Shown: positions 18,442 to 28,816, numbered from the stretch's first letter. The stretch: 64,000 nucleotides of DNA from Stenotrophomonas maltophilia (GCF_013464915.1 NZ_RAVT01000031.1:1-64000); one strand, 5' to 3'. Program-made: numbers and translations. The notes: generated by a model not told the origin, from the letters alone.

Positions 18442-19308
18442 TCACAACAGGCGCTCGGACACGACCCGGAACGGCACCCCCGGCAAACGGAAAGCCAGGC
18501 CCGATTCAAGCGCCACACCCATCGCCTGCAGGCGCGGGCAATGCAGTTCGCCTTCCAGGCGCAGCGGCTGCAGGCTGTCGACGTCCACCGGCAGCGCGAT
18601 ACGGGTGCTGGCCCAGCGGCGATCACAGGTGCGGGCAATGGCTTCGTCCTGGCAGGTCAGGAAGCGCAGCAGGGCCTGGTGGCCACCGAAGCCTGCCGCC
18701 CACGCGTCCTGCTGCCAGCCATCGGCGGCCTGCCACTGCAGGCCCAATGCGGGTGCACTGCCCTGCCCGCCTTCGATCAGCGTGTGGCCACGACCGGCGG
18801 CATCCAGCACATGTTCGAAGCGGGTGGAAAGATGCGGCTGCATGGCATCACTGAACGCACGCGCGCCGGCGACGAAGGCCAGTTGGTCCATCACGTTGCG
18901 ATCAAACAGCACCACCGGCGTTGCGTCCGGATCATCGTCACGGCGCAGGTACCAGCGCCAGTTGCTCTGCTGCGGCGACGGCATCAGCGCGCGCAGCGGC
19001 CCGGCCAGCGCGGGCCCGAAGTGCCCGTGACGGTAGCTGAGGATGGTGTACGGCGTGCGCCCGGCATGCACCACGTAGTGATGGCCCGGTGGCGGCAGCG
19101 GTGCATGGCGCACGTCGACCCACCAGTTCGCGTAGACCACGTCGCGCACATCGCTGGCCAGCGCCGGCATCGGCCAACGCCGTGACAGCGCGCGACGCAG
19201 CCGGCTCCAGCGGGATGCATGCAGCAGGCGCGGCAGCATCCGCCCGAACGCGTTGTCGGACGGATGCCGGTAGATCGCGGACTGCGCCAGGTCTTCCGGC
19301 GCAGCCAC
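18442..19308 (-). CDS. Protein of unknown function in the dap cluster
   Basis: About 288 residues if it starts at GTG 19308, 2 nt after the dapD stop; the next in-frame ATG (near 19237) would remove about 24 residues. I do not recognise a family. It has no signal peptide or membrane segment, a basic N-terminal third (LLHASRWSRLRRALSRRW), many Trp residues and a central FDRNVMDQLAFVAGARAFSD stretch. The tight spacing after dapD shows co-transcription with dapD and probably yffB-dapE. The compact, evenly composed reading frame supports a real gene. Any role in lysine or cell-wall metabolism would be guesswork. Confidence 0.7.
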   Translation of the reverse strand: MAAPEDLAQSAIYRHPSDNAFGRMLPRLLHASRWSRLRRALSRRWPMPALASDVRDVVYANWWVDVRHAPLPPPGHHYVVHAGRTPYTILSYRHGHFGPALAGPLRALMPSPQQSNWRWYLRRDDDPDATPVVLFDRNVMDQLAFVAGARAFSDAMQPHLSTRFEHVLDAAGRGHTLIEGGQGSAPALGLQWQAADGWQQDAWAAGFGGHQALLRFLTCQDEAIARTCDRRWASTRIALPVDVDSLQPLRLEGELHCPRLQAMGVALESGLAFRLPGVPFRVVSERLL

Positions 19309-19310
19309 CT

Positions 19311-20399
19311 TCAGTCGGCCAGGCCGCGCAGCAGATCGTTGACGCTGGTCTTGCTGCGGGTCCTGGCATCGACCTGCTTGACGATCACTGCGCAGTACAG
19401 CGAATGGGTGCCGTCCTTGCTCGGCAGCGAGCCGGATACCACCACGCTGTACGGCGGGATGTAGCCGTAGCTGATCTCGCCGGTTGCGCGGTTGTAGATG
19501 CGGGTGCTCTGGCTGAGGAACACGCCCATGCCGATCACGCTGTGGTGGCCGACCACCACGCCTTCCACCACTTCCGAACGCGCGCCGATGAAGCAGTGGT
19601 CTTCGATGATGGTCGGGCTGGCCTGCAGCGGCTCCAGCACGCCGCCGATGCCGGCGCCGCCGGACAGGTGGCAGTGCTGGCCGATCTGTGCGCACGAACC
19701 CACGGTGGCCCAGGTATCGACCATGGTGCCTTCACCGACATACGCGCCGATGTTGGTGAAGCTCGGCATCAGCACCACGTCCTTGCCGAAGTACGTACCG
19801 CGGCGGGCAATGGCGCCCGGCACCACGCGCACGCCACCACGGCGGAACCTGGCTTCGTCATAACCGGCAAAACGCGATTCGACCTTGTCCCAGAACGGCG
19901 CCGGGCGCGCATCGACCACGGCCATGTCGTTGACGCGGAAGTACAGCAGCACCGCCTTCTTCAGCCATTCGTTGACCTTCCAGCCACCGTGGCCGTCCGG
20001 TTCGGCAACGCGGAATTCGCCGCTTTCCAGGCCATCGATCACGCGGTTGACCAGCGGCTTGGTCGAGCCTTCCAGTTCGTGCAGGGTCAGCGTGGCGCGG
20101 CGTTCGAAAGCACTCTCGATGCCGAACTTCAGTTCTTCCACGCCCGGCGCGGCGGGCTTGCGCAGCGACTTGCGGGCGATGGTTTCGGCGCGTGCGGCTT
20201 CGGCGCTCTTGACCGGGGCCTTCTTCGGCGCAGCCACCTTCTTCGCCGGGGCCTTCACCGCTGCGGCTTTCTTCGGCGCGGCCGCCTTCTTCGCGGCCGG
20301 CACGGCGGCAATCTGACCAGCCTTCGGCTGTTGTGGAGCGTTCTTGGCCGCTGCGCTCTTGGCGGTGGCAGCAGTCTTCTTAACAGGCTTGGTGGCCAT
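19311..20399 (-). CDS. dapD: Tetrahydrodipicolinate N-succinyltransferase with basic N-terminal extension
   Basis: 362 residues. From about residue 88 onward it matches DapD (E. coli 274): [25 protein letters not shown], the left-handed beta-helix core with [43 protein letters not shown] and the C-terminal DLLRGLAD. It transfers succinate from succinyl-CoA in lysine/DAP synthesis. The first about 85 residues form an Ala/Lys/Pro-rich tail with repeated AAPKKA and APAKK units, like a histone H1 or AlgP tail. The start is supported by the ATGA overlap with glnD and a GGAG about 15 nt upstream, so the tail is probably translated. Confidence 0.93.
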   Translation of the reverse strand: MATKPVKKTAATAKSAAAKNAPQQPKAGQIAAVPAAKKAAAPKKAAAVKAPAKKVAAPKKAPVKSAEAARAETIARKSLRKPAAPGVEELKFGIESAFERRATLTLHELEGSTKPLVNRVIDGLESGEFRVAEPDGHGGWKVNEWLKKAVLLYFRVNDMAVVDARPAPFWDKVESRFAGYDEARFRRGGVRVVPGAIARRGTYFGKDVVLMPSFTNIGAYVGEGTMVDTWATVGSCAQIGQHCHLSGGAGIGGVLEPLQASPTIIEDHCFIGARSEVVEGVVVGHHSVIGMGVFLSQSTRIYNRATGEISYGYIPPYSVVVSGSLPSKDGTHSLYCAVIVKQVDARTRSKTSVNDLLRGLAD

Positions 20400-23026
20400 C
20401 AGGCGGGGTCTCCGGCGTTTCGATCAGGGTCCAGGCAGGCCAGCATCGCGTCATGCAGCTGCTGCCGGGCAGGTTCAGTCAGGGGGAGGTCGTGTTCGTC
20501 ACTGATCACGAAGGTGTCTTCGGCGCGTTCGCCGAACGTGGCAATGCGCGCATCATGCACGCGCAGGCCCTGGTTGCGCAGCACGAACGCCACGTCGGCC
20601 AGCAGGCCGGGGCGGTCGGGTGCGACCAGGGCAAAACGGGTTGCGCCCGGTTCATCACGGAACTCGATGCGCGGGGCGAAGCGGAAATGGCGCAGCTGGC
20701 GTGGCACCACCCGACGCGACGGGCGCAGGCGCGACAGGTCACCATTGAGTGCCTCGCGCAGCGCGGCCTCCAGGTTGGCGCTGCTGCCATCGGCGAAGCT
20801 GTCGGCCGGGTTCACTTCGAAGGTATCGAAAATGGTGTCGGCCGGACCATCCAGCACGCGCGCGCGATGGATGCCGTAGCCCTTGCGGTCCAGCGTCATC
20901 ACGATGGCGGCGAACAGGCCGTCGCGGTCCGGCGAATGCACGAACACTTCCAGTGCCGGGTCGTCAACGCTGATGCGGCGCACTTTCACCAGCGCCTGGC
21001 CCTGTTTCACCGGTACCAGCGCGGCGGCCTGCCAGGCCAGCTGCTCCGGGCGCAGGCGGATGAAGCCTTCGTCGGGCATCACGGCGAACTGGCGGTCGAT
21101 GGTGGCATCGTCGTACCCCTGCTCACGCACCAGCGCACGCACGCTGTCACGCGCCTCGGCCACGCGCTCGGCGGCAGGCACCGGGTGCTCGAGGCCTTCA
21201 CGCAGCGCGCGCCGGGTCGCGAAGTACAGGTCGGCCAGCAGGCGGTCCTTCCACGCATTCCACAGCTTCGGGCTGGTGCCGGCGATGTCGGCGCAGGTCA
21301 GCAGGTACAGATAGTCCAGGCGGTCGCGGCTGCCGACCAGGGTCGCAAAGCGGTGGATCACCACCGGATCGGCGATGTCCTGTTTCTGCGCGGTCACCGA
21401 CATGCGCAGATGCTGTTCGACCAGCCAGGCCACCAGTTCGGTGTCGGAGATGCTCAGGGCATGCGCCTGGCAGAACGCGCGCGCATCGACCGCGCCCAGT
21501 TCGGAGTGGTCGCCACCGCGCCCCTTGGCAATGTCATGGAACAGGCCGGCCAGCAGCAGCAGCTCCGGCTTGCGCAGGCGCGGCCACACCTCATGTGCGA
21601 TCGAGAAGCGCTCGTCGGCACGGCTGCTGGCGAACTGGCCGATGTTGCGCAGGACCATCAGCGTGTGCTGGTCCACCGTATAGACATGGAACAGATCGAA
21701 CTGCATTCGCCCGCTAACCTGGGCGAATGCCGGAATCCACTGGCCGAGCACGCCCAGCCGCGCCATGCGCGAAAGCGTGTCGACCGGGCGCTGGCCACGC
21801 AGCAGGGCCAGGAACTGCTCGCGCGCGTCGGCGTCGGCATGGTCGTAGGCCGGCAGCAGCGGCAGCGATTCGGCCAGCGCGCGCGCGGTCAGCGAATGCA
21901 GGCCGCGCACCTGCGGATTGTTGGCCCAGCTGGAGAACAGCGCGAACACCTGGCCGATATCGCCGCGCGGCCAGTCGGCATCATTGGCCGCCAGATAGCC
22001 GCGTCGCAGGGAAAAACCCACGGTCAGCGGTTCCGGCTGCGCCTCGCCGTCGAACTGTTCCTCGAAGCGCTGCAGCAGGCGGTCACTGATCCGGCGCACC
22101 ACCAGCGCGGCGCGGTAGAAGCCCTGCATCATTTTTTCGACACCGAGATTCTCGGCATCGTCTTCGAAGCCCAGGCGCGCGGCCAGGGTCTTCTGGTAAT
22201 CGAAACGCAGGCGTTCTTCCGGGCGACGCGCGACCAGATGCAAGCCAAAGCGCAGTCGCGCCAGCACCGCACGCTCGCGCTTCAGCGCGGCCGCTTCGTC
22301 GGCACCCAGGTGGCCCAGGCCGACCAGCGCTTCCAGGTCGCGCACGCCGAAGGCGCGCAGCGCCATCCAGCCCAGCGTGTTGAGATCGCGCAGGCCACCG
22401 GGACCATCTTTCAGGTCCGGCTCCAGGTTGTCGGCGGTGTCGCCGAAACGCTGGTGGCGGTTGCGCAGCTCTTCCAGCTTGGCCAGGAAGAAGGCACGCG
22501 CCGGCCACAGCTCACGGTCGTCGATGGCCTCGCGCAGCGCGCGGCGGGCCGCGTCCTCGGCCAGGATCGGGCGCGCCTCGATCAGCGCGGTCAACACGGT
22601 CTGGTCGGCAGCAGCCTCGCGGCACTGCGCAGCGCTGCGCACCGCATGGCTGACCGCCAGCCCGCAATCCCACAGCAGCGCGAACAGCCGCGCCAGTGCG
22701 GATTCGTGCGCCAACTGTGCCGGCGGATCGCCGAACACCAGCAGGTCGATGTCCGAGCGCGGGAACAGCTCACCGCGCCCATACCCCCCCACCGCGAACA
22801 GCGACAGGCCGCTGTCGGCCGGCAGGCAACGCTGCCAGGCCAGGCGGATCAGATGGTCGGCGGCACGCGCGCGCAGCGCCAGCAGGCGCTCGATGTTGTC
22901 GCCCTGGTCGAAGCGACGGTACAGGCGCGCGTCGGCCTGCTGCAGCGCCTGGCGCGCAGCAGCAGCCCAGTCCGGGTCGTTGAGCGACGCGGCCGGCGTG
23001 TCCAGCAGCGAACTCGCCGGCAGCAT
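20399..23026 (-). CDS. glnD: Bifunctional uridylyltransferase/uridylyl-removing enzyme (PII sensor)
   Basis: 875 residues (E. coli GlnD 890). Senses glutamine and adds or removes UMP on PII proteins. Domains in order: nucleotidyltransferase with [19 protein letters not shown] (about 80-98; metal Asp92 and Asp94), the PII-UTase helical domain ([22 protein letters not shown]), an HD domain ([18 protein letters not shown]) that removes UMP, and two C-terminal ACT domains. Start at ATG 23026, 2 nt after the map stop, with GAGG in front. It overlaps dapD by ATGA. The map-glnD-dapD order is common in gammaproteobacteria. Confidence 0.95.
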   Translation of the reverse strand: MLPASSLLDTPAASLNDPDWAAAARQALQQADARLYRRFDQGDNIERLLALRARAADHLIRLAWQRCLPADSGLSLFAVGGYGRGELFPRSDIDLLVFGDPPAQLAHESALARLFALLWDCGLAVSHAVRSAAQCREAAADQTVLTALIEARPILAEDAARRALREAIDDRELWPARAFFLAKLEELRNRHQRFGDTADNLEPDLKDGPGGLRDLNTLGWMALRAFGVRDLEALVGLGHLGADEAAALKRERAVLARLRFGLHLVARRPEERLRFDYQKTLAARLGFEDDAENLGVEKMMQGFYRAALVVRRISDRLLQRFEEQFDGEAQPEPLTVGFSLRRGYLAANDADWPRGDIGQVFALFSSWANNPQVRGLHSLTARALAESLPLLPAYDHADADAREQFLALLRGQRPVDTLSRMARLGVLGQWIPAFAQVSGRMQFDLFHVYTVDQHTLMVLRNIGQFASSRADERFSIAHEVWPRLRKPELLLLAGLFHDIAKGRGGDHSELGAVDARAFCQAHALSISDTELVAWLVEQHLRMSVTAQKQDIADPVVIHRFATLVGSRDRLDYLYLLTCADIAGTSPKLWNAWKDRLLADLYFATRRALREGLEHPVPAAERVAEARDSVRALVREQGYDDATIDRQFAVMPDEGFIRLRPEQLAWQAAALVPVKQGQALVKVRRISVDDPALEVFVHSPDRDGLFAAIVMTLDRKGYGIHRARVLDGPADTIFDTFEVNPADSFADGSSANLEAALREALNGDLSRLRPSRRVVPRQLRHFRFAPRIEFRDEPGATRFALVAPDRPGLLADVAFVLRNQGLRVHDARIATFGERAEDTFVISDEHDLPLTEPARQQLHDAMLACLDPDRNAGDPA

Positions 23027-23028
23027 CC

Positions 23029-23805
23029 TCAGGAGACCTGCGACTCGCCCGGCGACAGCGTCAGCACGTCCACGCCGGTCTCGGTGACCGCGATCATGTG
23101 CTCCCACTGCGCCGACAGCTTGCGGTCCTTGGTCACCACGGTCCAGCCATCGGGCAGCACCTTGTTGTAGCGGGTGCCCTCGTTGATCATCGGCTCGATG
23201 GTGAAGGTCATGCCCGGCTGCAGCACCAGGCCCTGGCCCGGGCGGCCGTAATGCACCACCTGCGGCTCGTCGTGGTAGACCTTGCCGATGCCGTGGCCGC
23301 AGTACTCGCGAACCACGCTGAAACGCTCGCCTTCGGCGTAGCTCTGGATGGCATGGCCGATGTCGCCCAGGGTTGCGCCCGGACGCACCGCACGGATGCC
23401 GCGCCACATGGCTTCGTACGTGGTTTCCACCAGGCGGCGGGCCATCACCGACGGCGTGCCGACGAAGTACATGCGGCTGGTGTCGCCGTGCCAGCCGTCC
23501 TTGATGACGGTAACGTCGATATTGATGATGTCGCCATCCTTGAGCACCTTCCCTTCGCTGGGGATGCCGTGGCAGATGACGTTGTTGACCGAGGTGCACA
23601 CGGTCTTGGGGAAGCCGCGGTAGCCGACGTTGGCCGGAATCGCGCCCTGCACGTTCACGATGTGGTCGTGGCAGATGCGGTCCAGCTCCTCGGTGGTGAC
23701 ACCGGGCTTGACGTGGGGGGTGACGATGTCGAGCACTTCGCTGGCCAGGCGGCCTGCGATGCGCATCATCTCGATTTCCTGCGGGGTTTTCAGATTCACG
23801 CTCAT
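23029..23805 (-). CDS. map: Methionine aminopeptidase, type I
   Basis: 258 residues (E. coli Map 264). Removes the N-terminal Met from nascent proteins. The five metal ligands are visible: Asp in NIDVTV, Asp in HGDTSRM, His in CGHGIG, Glu in FTIEPM and Glu in WEHMIAVTETG; the conserved catalytic His is in VNNVICHG. Start at 23805 (MSVNLKTP) matches the family N-terminus; a longer open frame upstream would add a non-homologous 36 residues. It is first in the leftward map-glnD-dapD run. In many relatives rpsB lies directly upstream in the opposite direction; here a 6-kb pilus operon separates them. Confidence 0.96.
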   Translation of the reverse strand: MSVNLKTPQEIEMMRIAGRLASEVLDIVTPHVKPGVTTEELDRICHDHIVNVQGAIPANVGYRGFPKTVCTSVNNVICHGIPSEGKVLKDGDIINIDVTVIKDGWHGDTSRMYFVGTPSVMARRLVETTYEAMWRGIRAVRPGATLGDIGHAIQSYAEGERFSVVREYCGHGIGKVYHDEPQVVHYGRPGQGLVLQPGMTFTIEPMINEGTRYNKVLPDGWTVVTKDRKLSAQWEHMIAVTETGVDVLTLSPGESQVS

Positions 23806-24044
23806 GGCGCCCATTATCGCCGATCCGGCTGCAATCTGAACGAACGCCACCCAACTGGCGATCCGGGGCATGCACGGTTCCGGCAAGGAAAGTGAAAGCG
23901 TGACGACCTCCACCCTTTCGCATGCCTATTTATCACGGATTACAGACACTTACCCGCACAAGCTGGCCGCGACCGTCTTCAAAGCGGCCCCGAACGTGCC
24001 GCCTTCGCCTTGTTCAACAGACCTTCGGGTCAGGGAGGTTGTCC

Positions 24045-24575
24045 ATGCGATCCACGCTCCGCTCACCGCTCGCCTGGGCCCTGACCGGGCTGTTGCTGGC
24101 CGGCCCTGCACTGGCGGCCGATACCACGACCTTCAACGTCACCCTGGTGGTCACCAAGGCCTGCACGATCACGGCAGCGGCTGCCACCAACGTTGACTTC
24201 GGCACGGCGGCCTCGACCACGGCGACCCCCACCCTGGGCCAGGGCACGGTGACCGCCCAGTGCTCGGCCCTGACCCCCTACACGATTTCGCTGAACGCGG
24301 GCGCCAATGCCAGCACCGCCAACGACGTCACCACGCGCCGGATGAAGAACACCAATGCCGCGGTGACCGCCAACAACTTCGTCGGCTACCAGCTCTACCA
24401 GGACGCCGCGCATACCCTGGTGTGGGGTGCCACCTCTGGCACCAACACCCAGGCCGGCATCGGCACCGGCCTGGCCGTGCCCTACATCGTCTACGGCCAG
24501 ATCCTGAACCTGAGTACCAACAACCCGGCCACCGGTAACTACCTGGATACGGTCACCGCCACGATCACCTATTGA
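24045..24575 (+). CDS. Csu-type major pilin (spore coat U domain)
   Basis: 176 residues from ATG 24045, with AGGGAGG 7 nt upstream. Signal peptide of about 23 residues ending ALAA. The mature part is one SCPU domain: start FNVTLVVTKACTITA, paired Cys, TRRMKN, YQLYQDAAHT, and the typical end LDTVTATITY, which provides the donor/terminal strand. Archaic (Csu, sigma-type) chaperone-usher pili are built from such subunits and mediate adhesion and biofilm formation. It is first in an operon with chaperone, usher and tip subunit, hence probably the main shaft subunit. Function is by family and context. Confidence 0.88.
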   Translation: MRSTLRSPLAWALTGLLLAGPALAADTTTFNVTLVVTKACTITAAAATNVDFGTAASTTATPTLGQGTVTAQCSALTPYTISLNAGANASTANDVTTRRMKNTNAAVTANNFVGYQLYQDAAHTLVWGATSGTNTQAGIGTGLAVPYIVYGQILNLSTNNPATGNYLDTVTATITY

Positions 24576-24589
24576 TGGAGCACGCCCGC

Positions 24590-25324
24590 ATGGCCGGACC
24601 CCGCCCGTGGCGCGCCACCGGCGTGGCGCTGCTCGCCCTTTGCCTGCTGGCCGCGGCCCCTGCCGGTGCCACCAGCCTCCAGGTCGCCCCCACCAGCCTC
24701 CAGCTTGAGGCCCGCCAGCGCGCCGGCGAACTGTGGCTGACCAACAGTGGTACCTCGCCGGTCAGGCTGCAGGTGCGGGTCTTCCGCTGGGTACAGCAGG
24801 ATGGCCAGGAACAACTGCTGCCCACTGATGAACTGCTGGCCACCCCTCCGATGCAGGAACTGGGCGCTGGCCAGCAGCAGCTGGTACGGGTGATGCGCCC
24901 GAACCACGAACCGCCAGCCGCACAGCAGTACTACCGGCTGATCGTCGACGAGGTGCCGGATCTGGCGACCCGTGCCAACGGCATGCAGTTCGTGCTGCGC
25001 TATTCGATTCCGGTGTTCGTGCAGCCCTCGGGCGGCAAGCTGGAGCCGCGCCTGCAGGCCAGCCTGGTCCGGCTGGAGGACGGACGCAACGGCGTTGAGG
25101 TGGCCAACACCGGCAACAGCTATGCGCAGATCGCCGACCTCGCACTGGGCAGCGCCCAGCGTCCGCGCATCGTGCACCCCGGCCTGCTGGGGTATGTACT
25201 GCCCGGGCAGGTGATGCGCTGGCCGATCGAGCGCACGGCCATCGACCGCGACAACGACCAGATCACGGCCAAGCTCAATGGCGAGTCGGAACAGACGCCA
25301 CTGTCGCCACCACCGGCTCGCTGA
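24590..25324 (+). CDS. Pilus periplasmic chaperone (PapD-like, Csu type)
   Basis: About 244 residues. ATG 24590 has GGAG 9 nt upstream; ATG 24575, overlapping the pilin stop, is the alternative and would add five residues. Signal peptide ends AGAT. The immunoglobulin-like chaperone fold is visible: SLQVAPTSLQLEARQRAGELWLTNSG, VRVFRWVQQDGQEQLLPTDELLATPP, VRVMRPNHEPPAAQQYYRLIVDEVP and LRYSIPVFV, the segment expected to zipper with subunits. It stabilises SCPU subunits and delivers them to the usher. It lies between the major pilin and the usher, the standard csu order (chaperone csuC before usher csuD). Confidence 0.88.
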   Translation: MAGPRPWRATGVALLALCLLAAAPAGATSLQVAPTSLQLEARQRAGELWLTNSGTSPVRLQVRVFRWVQQDGQEQLLPTDELLATPPMQELGAGQQQLVRVMRPNHEPPAAQQYYRLIVDEVPDLATRANGMQFVLRYSIPVFVQPSGGKLEPRLQASLVRLEDGRNGVEVANTGNSYAQIADLALGSAQRPRIVHPGLLGYVLPGQVMRWPIERTAIDRDNDQITAKLNGESEQTPLSPPPAR

Positions 25325-27710
25325 GGCGTTGATGGGCGCGCTGTTTGCTGCCCTGGCTCCTGCGGCGACCGAGGCCGCCGATGTGTCCGGCATGACGGCT
25401 GCCGGGGCCGCGGATGTCTCCGGGGTGTCGGCCGATGCGATCCTGCCTGCCCCCACGCCCCTGACCGCCAGCCAGACGCTTTACCTGGACGTCTCGCTCA
25501 ACAGCACGCCGCGCGGCCTGCTGCCGTTCACCGAAAACCGTGGCCGGCTGCAGGCCAGTCCGGAAGTGCTGCGCCAGCTCGGCTTCAGCGCCCGCGGCGA
25601 TGCGCCGGTCTATCTGGACCAGATCAGCGGGGCCGTGGTGCGCTACGACGCGCATATGCAGACCCTGGCCCTGGACGTGCCACTGGACCTGCTGACCCTG
25701 CCGACCACCGTGCTCAGCCAGCCACAGACCCGCGCACCGGCCGGCAGCGCCTCGCCCGGCCTGCTGCTGAACTACGACGTCTATGGCAGCCGGGTCGATA
25801 CGCTCGGCAACCTCAGCCTCAGCTCGGAGCTGCGCCTTTTCGGGATCGGCAACGGCACCTTCGAAAACACCGCGATCAGCCGCCGCTACCAGCAATCCGG
25901 TGACCGCCGCTGGCATGGCGAGAGCGTGCGCCTGGACACCCGGTGGAGCCTGGACTTCCCCGACAGGGCGATGACCCTGGACGTCGGCGACTTCTACAGT
26001 GGTTTCGTCGACTGGACCCGGCCCGTGCGCATGGGCGGCCTGCAGATCGGCCGCAACTACGGCCTGCAGCCCTACCGTGTGCTCACGCCCACCCCCAGCT
26101 TCCTCGGACAGGCGGTGGTGCCGTCCACGGTCGAGCTGTACGTCGATGGGCTGCGCCAGTACAGCGGGCAGGTGCCGGTCGGTCCATTCCAGCTGGCCGC
26201 GCAACCCGGCATCAGCGGCACCGGCAGTGCGCAGGTGGTGGTGACCGATGCGTTCGGCCGCATGCAGACGCTGGATTTCAGCTTCTACGGCACCCAGCAA
26301 CTGCTTGCCAAGGGCCTGTCGGACTGGTCGGTCGGTGTTGGCCGCCTGCGTGAGGATTTCGGCCAGCGCTCCTTCGCCTACGACGATCGCACCGTGGCCA
26401 GTGCCAGCTGGCGCGGCGGCGTCAGCGACACCTTTACCGGCGAAGCACATGCCGAAGGCGGCGGCGGCCTGGCCCAGGCCGGCATCGGCGGCTGGTGGCT
26501 GCTCGGCGGCGCGGGCGTGTTCAACGCCGCCTATGCGCACAGTGACTATCACGGCCTGCAGGGCGGGCAATGGGCACTGGGCTACAGCTGGAACAACCGC
26601 CGGCTCAACTTCAATCTGCGCACCGTGCGCAGCCATGGTGATTACCGCGACCTGGGCGCACTGCAGGGCAACCTGCCGCCGAGCATCAGCGAACAGGCCA
26701 CGGTCGGCGCCGATCTGCTGCGGCTGGGCACACTCAGCGCCAGCTACCTGCGCCTGCGCTATCCCGACGGCGAGGACAACCGCTACGCCAGCCTGTTCTG
26801 GTCGCGCACCTGGAGCCAGCGCTGGTCGGCTTACCTGTCGGTGAACCAGAACCTGGACAAGAGCGATGACCGCAGCATCTACCTGTCGGTCACCGCCAGC
26901 CTGGGCAACAACCGCCAGGCCAGCCTGTCCAGCCAGCGCAATGGCGACAGCCAGAGCTGGGTGGCCGATGTCACCCAGCCGGTGCCCGGCGACGGCAGCG
27001 CCGGCGGCGTCGGTTGGCGTGCGCAGGTGCGCCATGGCGAGGATGGCAATGGTGGCCTCGCCGAAGTGGGCATCCTCAATGCTATCGGTCGCTACTCATT
27101 CGGCGCCTCGCGCCAGGGCGGCCTGAACTACGCCTACGCCAGCGCCAGTGGCAGCCTGGTGTGGATGGGCGGGCATGCCTTCGCCACCCGCGAGGTCTCC
27201 GATGCATTCGCGGTGATCAGCACCAATGGCATCGGTGGCGTGCCGGTGCGGCTGGAAAACCGGCTGATCGGCGTGACCGATGATCGCGGCCTGCTGCTGG
27301 TCAGCCCGTTGCTGTCCTGGCAGCGCAACCGCGTCTCCATCGATACCCTGGACCTGCCCGAGGACATGCGCGCCGACCGCATCGAAGACTGGGTGACCCC
27401 ACGCCAGCGCGCGGGCACGCGGGTGACCTTCGAACTGCGCTCGCGGCCCTCTCTGAGCCTGACCCTGCACGGCATGGACGGGCAACCGCTGGAGGTCGGC
27501 AGCGAGGTGCAGCTGCCGGACGGGCGCCAGGCGCTGGTGGGCTATGACGGCCTGCTGTACCTGGAAGACGTGGCCGCCGGCAGCGTGCTGTACATCACCA
27601 CCAGCCGCGGCCAGTGCCGGGTGAAGGTGCCGGACCTGCCCAAGGTGGTGGCCACCGGTGCACGCCCCAAACCGGCGCCGCTGCAGTGCATTCCGGAGGT
27701 GGCGCCATGA
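25278..27710 (+). CDS. Outer-membrane usher of the Csu-type pilus
   Basis: 810 residues from ATG 25278, giving a basic n-region and hydrophobic core before AATEA; ATG 25332, preceded by GAGG, would leave only a very short signal. Fimbrial usher landmarks: N-terminal domain LYLDVSLNSTPRGLLPF and EVLRQLGF, beta-barrel start LLLNYDVYGSR, the plug region with VELYVDGLRQYSGQVPVGPFQL, and the C-terminal DRGLLLVSPLLSWQRNRVSID plus a carboxypeptidase-like end with GYDGLLYLEDV. It forms the secretion and assembly pore. It overlaps the chaperone gene by 47 nt if the first start is used, and overlaps the tip gene by ATGA. Confidence 0.9.
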   Translation: MASRNRRHCRHHRLAEALMGALFAALAPAATEAADVSGMTAAGAADVSGVSADAILPAPTPLTASQTLYLDVSLNSTPRGLLPFTENRGRLQASPEVLRQLGFSARGDAPVYLDQISGAVVRYDAHMQTLALDVPLDLLTLPTTVLSQPQTRAPAGSASPGLLLNYDVYGSRVDTLGNLSLSSELRLFGIGNGTFENTAISRRYQQSGDRRWHGESVRLDTRWSLDFPDRAMTLDVGDFYSGFVDWTRPVRMGGLQIGRNYGLQPYRVLTPTPSFLGQAVVPSTVELYVDGLRQYSGQVPVGPFQLAAQPGISGTGSAQVVVTDAFGRMQTLDFSFYGTQQLLAKGLSDWSVGVGRLREDFGQRSFAYDDRTVASASWRGGVSDTFTGEAHAEGGGGLAQAGIGGWWLLGGAGVFNAAYAHSDYHGLQGGQWALGYSWNNRRLNFNLRTVRSHGDYRDLGALQGNLPPSISEQATVGADLLRLGTLSASYLRLRYPDGEDNRYASLFWSRTWSQRWSAYLSVNQNLDKSDDRSIYLSVTASLGNNRQASLSSQRNGDSQSWVADVTQPVPGDGSAGGVGWRAQVRHGEDGNGGLAEVGILNAIGRYSFGASRQGGLNYAYASASGSLVWMGGHAFATREVSDAFAVISTNGIGGVPVRLENRLIGVTDDRGLLLVSPLLSWQRNRVSIDTLDLPEDMRADRIEDWVTPRQRAGTRVTFELRSRPSLSLTLHGMDGQPLEVGSEVQLPDGRQALVGYDGLLYLEDVAAGSVLYITTSRGQCRVKVPDLPKVVATGARPKPAPLQCIPEVAP

Positions 27711-28744
27711 AGGTGCTGCTGCTCGGATTGCTGCTGATAGCCGGCCTGCTGGCGGCGGCACCGGCACGTGCCACCGCGGTCTGCACCGCCATCGCCGATC
27801 CGACGCTGCCGTTCGGCAACGTGAACAGCAATGCGCCAGGCGCAACCACCGGCACGCTCAACATCACGGTGTCCTGCACCACCGCTGCGTTGAGCCTGCT
27901 GGCCACCACCGGCGTGCGGGTCTGCGTGGGCATCGGCGCCGGCAGCGGCGGCGGCAGCAGCTCCAGCTGGCGCACGATGAAGACCAGCGCCAGCGACAGC
28001 ATGAATTTCCAGCTCTACAACACCTCCAACTTCAGCCAGGTAACCGGGCTGACCCCGCGTGGCACGCCGCCGGCACAGGAACTGGCCATGACCTACAGCG
28101 TGCCGTTGCTGACCGGTGGCAGCGGTGCGCAGTCGACCCAGCTGTTCGCGCAGATCCCGGCCAACCAGATCCTGGCGTCGGGCGCCTACAGCAGTACGTT
28201 CAGCGGTGCGAACGTGGTGCTGACCTGGGCCTGGAACGAAGTGCTGCTCGGCACGGCCACCGTGCCCGCCACCTGCAACGGCGGCGCCACCGGTACCAAC
28301 AGCGCCAGTGCCGCCTTCAGCTTTACCGCCACCGCCAACGTGTTGCCGCAGTGCGGAAGCTATGTCACCACCAACATGAACTTCGGCAACGTCACCGGCA
28401 GCATTCCCGCCAACATCGACCAGACCGCCACCTTGACCCTGACATGCCTTAAGAACACCGCGTACCAGGTCAGCCTCAACAACGGCCAGAACAACCCCAC
28501 CGCCACCAGCACGCGGCGCATGGCCACCACCATCGGCGCCAGCACCTACTACCTCACCTACGAGCTGTACCGCGATTCCACGCGCACCCAGCGCTGGGGC
28601 AACACGCTGACCGTCGATACCGCCAGCGGTACCGGCACTGGCAGCGCACAGCAGCTGACGATCTATGGCCGGGTGCCGCCGGTTACGGGCCAACCGCCGG
28701 CGGGTACCTACAACGACGTGGTGCAGGTGACGATCACCTACTGA
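27707..28744 (+). CDS. Two-domain SCPU tip subunit (CsuE-like adhesin)
   Basis: 345 residues from ATG 27707, overlapping the usher stop; GGAGGTG lies 6 nt upstream. Signal peptide ends ARATA. There are two SCPU domains in tandem: about 25-190 (VCTAIADPTLPFGNVNSNAP, then a Gly/Ser-rich stretch GAGSGGGSSSSW) and about 205-345 (FTATANVLPQC to DVVQVTITY). Two-domain subunits at the end of csu operons cap the fibre and carry the hydrophobic binding tip. The N-terminal domain lacks a donor strand partner role and so is the likely adhesin, by analogy to CsuE. Confidence 0.85.
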   Translation: MKVLLLGLLLIAGLLAAAPARATAVCTAIADPTLPFGNVNSNAPGATTGTLNITVSCTTAALSLLATTGVRVCVGIGAGSGGGSSSSWRTMKTSASDSMNFQLYNTSNFSQVTGLTPRGTPPAQELAMTYSVPLLTGGSGAQSTQLFAQIPANQILASGAYSSTFSGANVVLTWAWNEVLLGTATVPATCNGGATGTNSASAAFSFTATANVLPQCGSYVTTNMNFGNVTGSIPANIDQTATLTLTCLKNTAYQVSLNNGQNNPTATSTRRMATTIGASTYYLTYELYRDSTRTQRWGNTLTVDTASGTGTGSAQQLTIYGRVPPVTGQPPAGTYNDVVQVTITY

Positions 28745-28747
28745 CCT

Positions 28748-28775
28748 GGGTGCCGGCCAACGGTCGGCACCCACC
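28748..28775. repeat. GGGTGCCGGCC palindrome after the tip gene
   Basis: GGGTGCCGGCC, spacer AAC, GGTCGGCACCC. It lies immediately after the stop at 28744 and may act as a transcription-attenuating hairpin between the two halves of the pilus locus. Confidence 0.6.
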
Positions 28776-28816
28776 GGAAGGGTTTCGAATGGTCGGCCCC
28801 CACCACGACGGGTTCG

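Noticed and set aside
20399-23923. A GlnD of 1174 residues
   Set aside because: The first about 300 residues are an out-of-frame reading of map. GlnD begins at 23026, right after the map stop.
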